From positions 1-7,835 of the forward strand of contig JAHWKH010000093.1 in assembly GCA_019347995.1 (NCBI GenBank): a stretch of 7,835 nucleotides of DNA, written 5' to 3'. How positions within the stretch are numbered: position 1 is the stretch's first letter; every line of letters starts with the position of its first letter. The position numbers and the translations under genes were made by a program. The DNA comes from Gemmatimonadota bacterium. Its GTDB lineage: Bacteria > Gemmatimonadota > Gemmatimonadetes > Longimicrobiales > UBA6960. The notes under the pieces are model-generated. The model ran no database searches and was not told where the DNA came from. It saw only the letters and a list, made by a program, of their open reading frames with translations. Shown here piece after piece: positions 1-5,314 of the stretch.

Positions 1-10
1 GCCCTTCGGG

Positions 11-112
11 TTGGGGGCAGCACGGGGCCCTCTCCGTCGTTGGCGCCCCTCGCCGTAGCTACGGCTATGCCTTCGGGGCGCCGCCTAGGATAGAACCCCG
101 TGGTGCCCCCAA
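11..112. repeat. Nested inverted repeat, possible REP/MITE-like element
   Basis: Outer arms 11-27 and 96-112 are 17 nt long and complementary except for one G/G mismatch (20 against 103). Inside them, GGCGCCCC (42-49) pairs exactly with GGGGCGCC (75-82). At the core, 52-65 is a perfect 14-bp palindrome, and an alternative small hairpin GGC-TAT-GCC (63-71) overlaps it. The whole 102-bp unit could fold as one long interrupted stem or as stacked hairpins. No T-run follows, so a simple intrinsic terminator is not supported. The architecture resembles repetitive extragenic palindromes or a non-autonomous miniature element. That identity is inferred, because copy number cannot be seen from one window. 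No target-site duplication is evident at the ends. Confidence 0.6.
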
Positions 113-323
113 CGCGCGCCGCTCCCCTTCTCCAACACCCCTCTCAAGGTCAGACCCCGAGCTCCACGGGTCGCCTCGACGGCGTCCCTCCTCCCCCGTG
201 TCCCGGACGTTCCCCGTGCCCTCCGAACCCGCCCCCCCTGAAGGCGACTCCGCGGCAAGCTCCGCCGACGGCGCCCCCCCGACCGCCACCTCGGGCTCGG
301 GAGCCGTGGGATCCCCGGCCCCC
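113..323. other. Region with no confident gene, upstream of flavoprotein
   Basis: This stretch separates the inverted repeat from the chosen start of the flavoprotein gene. No convincing promoter or Shine-Dalgarno sequence is visible. From GTG 198 the frame is open into the flavoprotein and would add 42 residues rich in Pro, Ser, Ala, Gly and acidic residues. About 36 of those 42 codons end in G or C, which is compatible with real coding. I leave it outside the gene because the FAD-binding fold begins only after ATG 324 and GTG 198 has no ribosome binding site. Confidence 0.4.
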
Positions 324-1244
324 ATGGCCACGGGTGCCTTCGACGTGGTGGTGGTGGGCGGGGGTCCGGCGGGGCTGTCCGCAGCGCTGGTCCTGGGGCG
401 CTGCCGCCGCTCGGTGCTGGTCCTCGACGACGGAGAGCCCCGCAACGCCGTGGCCCCGGCCCTCCACGGCTTCCTGACCCGGGACGGCACGCCGCCCCTC
501 GAGCTGCTCCGGGCGGGTCGCGAGGAGCTGGAGCGCTACGGCGTGGCGGTGCGCCAGGAGCGGGCGATGGGCGCCCGCTGCGTCGACGACTGCGCGCCGC
601 TCGAGCCCATGTTCGAGGTGACGCTGGCCAACGGGGGGAAGGTGACCGCCAGGCGGCTCCTCCTGGCCACGGGCGTGAGGGATCGGCTCCCGGAGGTGGA
701 AGGCGCTCGCCGATACTACGGGCGGGGCGTCTACCACTGCCCCTACTGCGACGCCTGGGAGCACTCCGACCAGCCGCTGGCGGTGCTGGGCGCGGACGCG
801 GACGCCGTCGCGGCGGCGCTGGGCCTGCTCACGTGGTCCACGGACGTGACGCTGCTGCTGGACGGCGGTGAGCTCCCGGCGGCCGCGGCGGAGCGGCTGA
901 GCCGGAACGGCGTCTCCACGGCGTCCGCGCCCGTGGTCGAGATCCTCGGCGACGGCGAGCGGGCCCACGGGGTGGCCCTGGAGGGAGGCGAGGAGCTGCG
1001 CGTGGGCGCGGTGTTCTTCCACACGCAGCGCCATCAGGCGTCGGACCTTCCCGACATGCTGGGCTGCATCCTCGACGAGAACGAGGACGTGAAGGTGCGC
1101 GGTCCCCAGAAGACGGGTGTGCCGGGGCTCTTCATGGCGGGCGACGCCGACGGAGACGTTCAGTTCGTCATCGTCGCCGCCGCCGAGGGCGCGCGGGCGG
1201 CCGTCGCCATCAACCACGACCTGCAGAAGGAGGAACGCGCGTGA
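324..1244 (+). CDS. Thioredoxin-reductase-like FAD-dependent oxidoreductase with CPYC motif
   Basis: A 306-residue flavoprotein of the class II pyridine nucleotide-disulfide oxidoreductase fold, probably cytoplasmic. The N-terminal FAD Rossmann motif G12-x-G14-x-x-G17 follows the first beta strand. An LATGVRD segment lies at about 114-120, a redox CxxC (C139-P-Y-C142) sits in the second domain, and the closing FAD motif MAGDADGD is at about 271-278. Length matches thioredoxin reductases (about 300-320). The second dinucleotide motif is degenerate: after G156 the usual GxGxxA glycines are missing, and the HRRxxxR that binds NADPH phosphate in thioredoxin reductase is absent. CPYC followed by WE is typical of a bacterial subfamily related to GliT/HlmI dithiol oxidases, so it may oxidise dithiols or use another electron donor. 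ATG 324 is chosen because the fold starts there; only a weak GGGA precedes it. GTG 198 is an alternative that adds 42 low-complexity residues. The stop is 10 nt before the next gene. Confidence 0.85.
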   Translation: MATGAFDVVVVGGGPAGLSAALVLGRCRRSVLVLDDGEPRNAVAPALHGFLTRDGTPPLELLRAGREELERYGVAVRQERAMGARCVDDCAPLEPMFEVTLANGGKVTARRLLLATGVRDRLPEVEGARRYYGRGVYHCPYCDAWEHSDQPLAVLGADADAVAAALGLLTWSTDVTLLLDGGELPAAAAERLSRNGVSTASAPVVEILGDGERAHGVALEGGEELRVGAVFFHTQRHQASDLPDMLGCILDENEDVKVRGPQKTGVPGLFMAGDADGDVQFVIVAAAEGARAAVAINHDLQKEERA

Positions 1245-1254
1245 TGGTGGACGC

Positions 1255-1944
1255 ATGAGGCGGCTGATCCTGTTCGACATCGACGGCACGCTCATCCGGG
1301 GCGGTCCCGCGAAGGACGCCTTCCGGGTGGCCCTGATGGAGGCCTTCGGAACGAGCGGCGCCATCGAGGACCACGACTTCTCGGGCAAGACGGACCCCCA
1401 GATCGCCAGGGAGCTGGTCACCGGCGCGGGGCTCTCCCCCGCGGAGGTGGAGCGTGGCTTTCCCGCGCTGTGGCGCCGCTACCTGGCGGAGCTGGAGGCG
1501 CGGCTCCCCGGGCACCCCGTGGACGTTCTTCCCGGCGTGCTCGCCCTGCTGGACGCCCTGGAGGCGTCCGGGGAGGTGGCGCTGGGGCTGGTCACCGGCA
1601 ACATCGCCCCGGGGGCGCGGCTCAAGCTGGGCTCGGCGGGCATGGCGGACCGCTTCGCGGTGGGCGGCTTCGGATCGGACTCGGAGGACCGCAACGAGCT
1701 TCCCGCCATCGCCATGGAGCGGGCCCGGCGCGCCTGGAGCCGGGAGTTCGCGGGCGACGCGGTGGTGATCGTGGGGGATACGCCCCGTGACGTGGCGTGC
1801 GGCCGACACGGCGGATGCCGCACGCTGGCGGTGGCTACGGGCCGCTTCGGGCTCGACGAGCTGCGGGACTCGCGGCCCGACCACCTGCTCGAGGATCTTT
1901 CCGGGACCGAGCGGGCGCTGGAGCTGTTGCTGGACGGGCGCTGA
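1255..1944 (+). CDS. HAD-superfamily phosphatase, phosphoglycolate-phosphatase-like
   Basis: A 229-residue haloacid dehalogenase hydrolase, expected to be a soluble Mg-dependent phosphatase. All four motifs are visible: motif I FDIDGT with nucleophile D8 and acid/base D10, motif II threonine in LVTGN (T114), a motif III lysine at about K124, and motif IV IVGDTPRD with D175 and D179. Residues of about 16-85 between motifs I and II form a C1-type helical cap, as in Gph, beta-phosphoglucomutase and PpaX relatives. The substrate cannot be read from the sequence; phosphoglycolate or another small phosphate ester is a family-based guess. ATG 1255 is chosen because FDIDGT begins just after it and GGTGG (1246-1250) can serve as a close ribosome binding site. 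The stronger AGGAGG at 1228-1233 is better placed for an out-of-frame ATG at 1244, which opens a four-codon ORF ending on this start. It follows the flavoprotein by 10 nt, so co-transcription is likely. Confidence 0.9.
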   Translation: MRRLILFDIDGTLIRGGPAKDAFRVALMEAFGTSGAIEDHDFSGKTDPQIARELVTGAGLSPAEVERGFPALWRRYLAELEARLPGHPVDVLPGVLALLDALEASGEVALGLVTGNIAPGARLKLGSAGMADRFAVGGFGSDSEDRNELPAIAMERARRAWSREFAGDAVVIVGDTPRDVACGRHGGCRTLAVATGRFGLDELRDSRPDHLLEDLSGTERALELLLDGR

Positions 1945-1950
1945 CGCCCG
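1935..1950 (+). other. Small GC hairpin around the HAD stop codon
   Basis: CGGGCG (1935-1940) and CGCCCG (1945-1950) form a 6-bp stem with loop CTGA, which contains the TGA stop. No T-run follows. It could slow exonucleases or act as a weak partial terminator before the DsbA-like gene, but chance is plausible at this G+C content. Confidence 0.3.
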
Positions 1951-2015
1951 AACCATCTTCCGGTCGGACGTGTACCGGTCCCCGTCCCCCGTTCCTCGAC
2001 AGCGGAGTCAGCATC

Positions 2016-2765
2016 GTGGCGAAGAAGACACGCCAGGCCGCCTCAGGCGGCTCCGAGATGAAGAAGTTCTACTGGATCCTCGGTATCGTCGCCGTAGTGG
2101 CCATCGGCGTGGTGGGATACTCCATCGGCACGAGCGCCATCGGCTCGGCCGTGGCCGAGCCCGTGGACGTGGAAGGCCTCGACGACCCCACCCGGCTCGT
2201 CGAGCTGGCGCAGGGGGTCACCATGGGAGATCCCGACGCGCCCATCACCATCATCGAGTTCGGTGACTACCAGTGCCCCGGCTGCGGAGCCTTCGCGCAG
2301 CAGGTGAAGCCCCAGATCGAGTTCGCCTACGTCGAGCCCGGCACGGCCAGGTTCGTCTACTACGACTACCCCATCATCAACGCCCACCCCCAGGCGTTCC
2401 TGGCGGCCCGTGCGGCCCGCTGCGCCGGCGACCAGGACCGATACTGGGACTACCACACGGTCCTCTTCCAGAACCAGGGCCGCTGGTCGGGCAGCGGCAA
2501 CGCCGCGGGGGCCTTCATCTCCTACGCCGAGGAGCTCGCTCTGGACGCCGACGCGTTCGAGGCCTGCCTCAGGAGCGACCGCCACGCCGACGTGGTGACG
2601 GCCAACATGCGCCTGGGCCAGGAGCTGGGCGTCCCTGGAACGCCGACGGTGATGGTGAGCCGGGGCCAGGGGATGGCGCGGCGCGTCAGCGGGAACAGCT
2701 TCCAGGCGATCCAGGACGCGGTGGAGTCGCTCCAGCAGCCCCAGGGCGAGGGCGGCGAGCGGTGA
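2016..2765 (+). CDS. Membrane-anchored DsbA-like thioredoxin-fold protein
   Basis: A 249-residue thiol:disulfide oxidoreductase of the DsbA/Thioredoxin_4 family (DsbA-, DsbG- and BdbD-like). A short basic N-terminus (MAKKTRQ) precedes a single hydrophobic segment at about 19-37, which should act as an uncleaved signal anchor and place the domain outside the inner membrane. The active site is C87-P-G-C90 within EFGDYQCPGC. The GDPDAP lead-in at 71-76, the YYDYP strand, an alpha-helical insert with a Cys near 'ARCAGDQ', and the cis-proline loop T209-P210 in VPGTPTV fit the family. It likely forms, breaks or isomerises disulfides in exported proteins. GTG 2016 is chosen because GGAG (2004-2007) sits 8 nt upstream and supplies the Lys/Arg-rich start; ATG 2058 (14 residues shorter) remains possible. 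A 71-nt gap separates it from the HAD gene, and its stop overlaps the next start by 4 nt. Confidence 0.88.
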   Translation: MAKKTRQAASGGSEMKKFYWILGIVAVVAIGVVGYSIGTSAIGSAVAEPVDVEGLDDPTRLVELAQGVTMGDPDAPITIIEFGDYQCPGCGAFAQQVKPQIEFAYVEPGTARFVYYDYPIINAHPQAFLAARAARCAGDQDRYWDYHTVLFQNQGRWSGSGNAAGAFISYAEELALDADAFEACLRSDRHADVVTANMRLGQELGVPGTPTVMVSRGQGMARRVSGNSFQAIQDAVESLQQPQGEGGER

Positions 2766-2968
2766 GCCAGGAGCCTGTCCGCGTCCGGCTCCTCTTCGTC
2801 GACGACGGGGAGTACCATAGGGAGACCATCGTCGTCCCCGCCGCCGCGCTGGAGAGCCACGAGCGTCTCATCGACGCGCTCCGGGAGGACCCCGCGGTCC
2901 TCAAGGACGTGTGGATCGACGTGGGCCGGCTGTGCGCCGCCTACCGGGTGGAGAACGGGGAGGGCTAG
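2762..2968 (+). CDS. Small acidic hypothetical protein coupled to DsbA-like gene
   Basis: A 68-residue protein read from GTG 2762, whose GTGA overlaps the TGA of the DsbA-like gene. It begins with a beta-strand-like VRVRLLFVDDGEYHRETIVV, followed by a predicted helix (ESHERLIDALREDP) and a short WIDVGRLCAAYRVE end. This looks like a small folded alpha/beta domain with one cysteine (C58) and no signal peptide or membrane segment. Strong G/C third positions and the translationally coupled start support a real gene. I do not recognise a named family. The acidic, short, soluble character and context allow, but do not show, a role beside the thiol oxidoreductase. The next gene is convergent, with 10 bp between stop codons. 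Confidence 0.7.
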   Translation: MSQEPVRVRLLFVDDGEYHRETIVVPAAALESHERLIDALREDPAVLKDVWIDVGRLCAAYRVENGEG

Positions 2969-2980
2969 GGGGCGGCCCTC
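2960..2980. terminator. Possible weak bidirectional hairpin at convergent gene ends
   Basis: GAGGGC (2960-2965) and GCCCTC (2975-2980) form a 6-bp stem with a 9-nt loop. It covers the TAG stop of the rightward small gene and part of the TGA stop of the leftward DUF402 gene. There is no clear T-run on either side, so intrinsic termination is doubtful. It is the only secondary structure I see between the two convergent transcripts. Confidence 0.3.
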
Positions 2981-3500
2981 ACCCCCGCGCCAACGCCTCG
3001 AGGGCCCGCTCCCGGGTCCAGGCGTCTACCACGGCAGGCGGCCACGCCCCCTGCCGCGCCCACGCCAGCAGCGTCTCGGCCTCCTCCTCGGCGCGGTCCG
3101 CCGTGGCCGCGTCCACCCAGCCCGCCTCCGCGGCCTCGTCCAGCTCGTCGCGGTCGAGGATGGCGGGAGGGCCGTCGGCGGGGATCCAGACGTCCAGAAA
3201 GAGGTCGGTCGTGCGCCATTCGTGCCCCGCGTCGATCTGGACGGGCGTGAGCACGTTGGCGTAGACGCCGGTGAAGCGGCCCCGGGCGTCGTGGAAGCGG
3301 CCGATGTCGTGCCAGGCGCCGGGAAACGTGAACCACACCACGTCGGCGCCGTCCTCCAGGACCACGCGGCCCTCCACGGTCAGCGGCGCGTCGAGCTCGA
3401 GATCGGTGGCGAGGGTGATCTTCACGTCCGGGCCGTCGTGGAGCAGCCACTGCTCGTGGACGCGGAGGCGATCCGGCGGGCGCAGGTAGTGGATGCGCAC
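2979..3500 (-). CDS. DUF402 domain protein
   Basis: A 173-residue protein with the DUF402 fold. This family includes nucleoside di/triphosphate phosphatases (staphylococcal Ntdp type) and the RNA-binding FAU-1 C-terminal region. The N-terminal half is beta-rich (MRIHYLRPPD, VKITLATDLELDAPL, VVWFTFPGAWHDIGRF). The family's metal-site pattern is recognisable in TTDLFLDVWIPADG (D99, D103) and ILDRDELDEA (D116, D118, E119, D121). The C-terminus is a charged helix (about 128-172). No signal peptide is seen. The substrate is unknown; phosphate-ester or nucleotide hydrolysis is a family-based possibility. GTG 3500 is chosen because MRIHY matches the usual family start. TTG 3515, whose TTGA overlaps the XdhC stop, would add five residues. 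Neither has a good ribosome binding site, so translation is probably coupled to the preceding XdhC gene. Confidence 0.8.
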   Translation of the reverse strand: MRIHYLRPPDRLRVHEQWLLHDGPDVKITLATDLELDAPLTVEGRVVLEDGADVVWFTFPGAWHDIGRFHDARGRFTGVYANVLTPVQIDAGHEWRTTDLFLDVWIPADGPPAILDRDELDEAAEAGWVDAATADRAEEEAETLLAWARQGAWPPAVVDAWTRERALEALARG

Positions 3501-3511
3501 CCGGGGCGGGC

Positions 3512-3859
3512 TCAAGGCGCCGGGTCGTCCTCGGGCGGCACGGCCTCCACCAGCACGTCCATGATGCCGCCGCACACGGCGGGGCTCCACGAGAGCAGGT
3601 CGCGGGTGAGGTCGACGCGCACGCGGCGCGGGCGGCCCGTGCGGATCACCTCCCGCGCGGCCTCCAGCACCTCGGCTTCGCCGCAGCCGCCTCCCACGGT
3701 GCCCACCAGGCCCTCCTCCGGGTCCACCAGCATCTTCGTGCCGGCCTTGCGCGGGGTGGAGCCGCGCGTGGCCACGACCGTGGCGAGGGCGCACGTACGG
3801 CCGCCGAGGGCCTTCTCCACGAGGGCGCGGTACAGCTCGCGGTCTTCCTGTCGGATCAT
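3512..3859 (-). CDS. Short XdhC/CoxI-family protein, N-terminal domain only
   Basis: A 115-residue stand-alone XdhC_CoxI domain (PF02625 type). Its conserved blocks are intact: ATRGSTPRKAGTKMLV (about 30-45), GTVGGGCGEAEV (53-64) with C59, and AVCGGIMDVLVE (94-105) with C96. In the family, such proteins bind molybdenum cofactor and help sulfurate and insert it into xanthine dehydrogenase or CO dehydrogenase type enzymes. This copy lacks the C-terminal Rossmann domain of full-length XdhC (about 280-380 residues). It is not a truncation artefact: it has its own ATG, a normal stop, and its start overlaps the stop of the long XdhC gene by 4 nt (ATGA at 3859-3856). The long neighbour supplies the Rossmann domain, so the pair may act as one complex. 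Longer readings of this frame to the right run antisense-free into the long xdhC gene and are shadows. Confidence 0.88.
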   Translation of the reverse strand: MIRQEDRELYRALVEKALGGRTCALATVVATRGSTPRKAGTKMLVDPEEGLVGTVGGGCGEAEVLEAAREVIRTGRPRRVRVDLTRDLLSWSPAVCGGIMDVLVEAVPPEDDPAP

Positions 3860-4713
3860 GGCTCCTTGTCGCCTTCTGCTTCCGGGTTCGTTCCACGGGT
3901 GGGGAAGAAGCGTTCCAGCACGCGCTCCTCGTCCTTGAGGGGAGCGCCCGTCCCCCCGCGCCACAGCATCACGATCTCGGCGGCCACGGCCACCGCGATC
4001 TCGGCCGGCGTCTCGGCGGCGAGGTCGAGGCCCACCGGGGCGCGCACCGCCGCCACCCGCTCCCGGGGCAGGCCCTCCTTCAGGAGCTGCTCGTAAGTGG
4101 CGCGCACGCGGCGCCGGCTTCCGATCATACCGATGTAGCGGGGCGGCGGGTCCGAAGCCAGCAGGCGCAGGAGGCACTCGTAGTCGTACTTGTGTCCCCG
4201 CGTCACCAGCACCACGTGGGTGAGGGGGCCCACGCGCACCGTCGAGAAGGGATCCGAGAAATCCACACGGTCGACCTGGTCGGCCTCCGGGAAGCGCTCC
4301 CGGGTGGCGAACTCCGGCCGGTCGTCCAGCACGGTGACGCGAAAGCCCAGGAGCGCGCCCACCGCGGCCAGGGGCTGTGCGATGTGGCCGGCCCCCACCA
4401 CCACGAGCTCGGGAACGGGATGATGGAGCTCCAGGTACAGCTCGACGGGGCCTCGGGGCCCCTCCACCTCGTGGAGCCCCTCCTCCTCTTCGCCGGCGAC
4501 CACGGCGGCGGCGAGCGCGGCCGCCCGCCGGTCGAGGGCCTCCCCACCCAGGGATCCCCGGCGGGCCCCGTCCCTCGCCACGACCATGCGGGCGCCGGCG
4601 TCCTCCGGCCGCCCCCCGGCGCCGGCGCGGACCACGAGCACCGCGGTCTCGCCCGCGTCCAGGGCCGTGAGCACCGCGCGCGCCGCCGCGGCGGGGGAGA
4701 GGGGGCGGCTCAT
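3856..4713 (-). CDS. Long XdhC/CoxI-family protein with Rossmann domain
   Basis: A 285-residue molybdenum-hydroxylase maturation protein. The C-terminal half is a clear XdhC Rossmann domain (PF13478 type): VVGAGHIAQPLA (105-116), VLDDRPEFA (128-136), VTRGHKYDYECL (170-181), YIGMIGSRRR (193-202) and PVGLDLAAETPAEIAVAVAAEI (226-247). The N-terminal about 100 residues look like a decayed XdhC_CoxI domain: AGETAVLVVRA, GARMVVARDG and RRGSLGG stand where GSTPRKxGxKM and GTVGGGC are expected, and no CGG block is present. It resembles CoxF/CoxI and XdhC proteins that deliver molybdopterin cytosine dinucleotide to apo-enzyme. ATG 4713 overlaps the MocA-like stop by 4 nt (ATGA), and its own stop overlaps the short XdhC start. 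No structural hydroxylase subunit is in the window. The family is certain; the client enzyme is unknown. Confidence 0.9.
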   Translation of the reverse strand: MSRPLSPAAAARAVLTALDAGETAVLVVRAGAGGRPEDAGARMVVARDGARRGSLGGEALDRRAAALAAAVVAGEEEEGLHEVEGPRGPVELYLELHHPVPELVVVGAGHIAQPLAAVGALLGFRVTVLDDRPEFATRERFPEADQVDRVDFSDPFSTVRVGPLTHVVLVTRGHKYDYECLLRLLASDPPPRYIGMIGSRRRVRATYEQLLKEGLPRERVAAVRAPVGLDLAAETPAEIAVAVAAEIVMLWRGGTGAPLKDEERVLERFFPTRGTNPEAEGDKEP

Positions 4714-5303
4714 CGGTCCGGCCCGCCGGGCCCGGCGGGATCCACGTGGCGGCGATAGGCCGCCGGGTCGTCGATGTCGGCCAGGATGCCGGGGTCGTCC
4801 ACCTCCACCTCCCTCAACGCTTCGGCGTGCCGTCGGAGCACGGTGCGTGCGCCCTCGTCGAGCCCGCCCTCGAGGAGCTCGGGGAAGAGGGCGCGCGAGA
4901 GGAGGACCGGGTGCCCCCTGCGGCCGTCGTGCACCGGCAGCACGGCCACCGCGCCACCGTCGCGGAACGCCGCCAGCAGCTCCTCCACGGTGCGCCCCTT
5001 CACCAGCGGGTGGTCCACGGGCAGGAAAGCCACGGCGTCCTCGCTCCCGTCCAGCGCGCGCAGCGCGGTTCGCAGCGACGAGATCGGCCCCTCCGAGGGG
5101 TCGGGATTGGCCACTACCCGTGCGCCGGCGCGTCGCGCCGCCCGCGCCTCCGCTCCGGCGGGGTCCCGCACCACCGTCAGGACGGGCCCGCATCCACCCC
5201 GGGCGAGCGCCGCGACGACGCGCTCCACGAAGGTGCGGCCTCCTGCGTCCAGCAGCGCCTTGCTCGTCCCCATGCGCCGCGAGAGACCGGCGCACGGCAC
5301 CAC
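4710..5303 (-). CDS. MocA-like molybdenum cofactor nucleotidyltransferase
   Basis: A 197-residue nucleotidyltransferase of the MobA/MocA type (COG2068 relatives). The nucleotide-binding signature is VPCAGLSRRMGTSKALL (2-18, K15). GPISSLRTAL (72-81), a metal-binding FLPVDHP (D97), GRRGHPVLLSRALFPEL (128-143) and a terminal DIDDPAAY (176-183) follow. These match enzymes that attach CMP or GMP to molybdopterin. Alanine before the final glycine of the first motif (CAG, like LAAG of MocA rather than LAGG of MobA) and the adjacent xdhC genes favour CTP and a cytosine dinucleotide cofactor. This is inference; DHP in place of the MocA DQP is a deviation. GTG 5303 is chosen because GAGGG (5316-5312) lies 8 nt upstream. 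CTG 5318, overlapping the fadJ TGA, would add five residues that complete the first beta strand, so the true start is uncertain. Its stop overlaps the long XdhC start. Confidence 0.85.
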   Translation of the reverse strand: MVPCAGLSRRMGTSKALLDAGGRTFVERVVAALARGGCGPVLTVVRDPAGAEARAARRAGARVVANPDPSEGPISSLRTALRALDGSEDAVAFLPVDHPLVKGRTVEELLAAFRDGGAVAVLPVHDGRRGHPVLLSRALFPELLEGGLDEGARTVLRRHAEALREVEVDDPGILADIDDPAAYRRHVDPAGPGGPDR

Positions 5304-5314
5304 TCCGGCGACCC

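Noticed and set aside
1..112. Inverted repeat as a classical rho-independent terminator
   Set aside because: No T-run follows the stem on either strand, and the nested arms extend over about 100 bp, far longer than a normal terminator.
150..1421. Long minus-strand frame opposite the flavoprotein and HAD genes
   Set aside because: It is antisense to two genes with complete catalytic motifs, and its translation is Arg/His/Gly-rich without motifs.
1960..1978. CCGGT/ACCGG inverted pair between the HAD and DsbA-like genes as an operator
   Set aside because: The arms are 5 bp with a 9-nt spacer, which is expected by chance at this G+C content, and no promoter boxes flank it.
3501..3896. Extension of the DUF402 frame upstream over the short xdhC gene
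   Set aside because: That part is a shifted reading of the short XdhC coding sequence, Arg/Gly/Pro-rich and without domain features.
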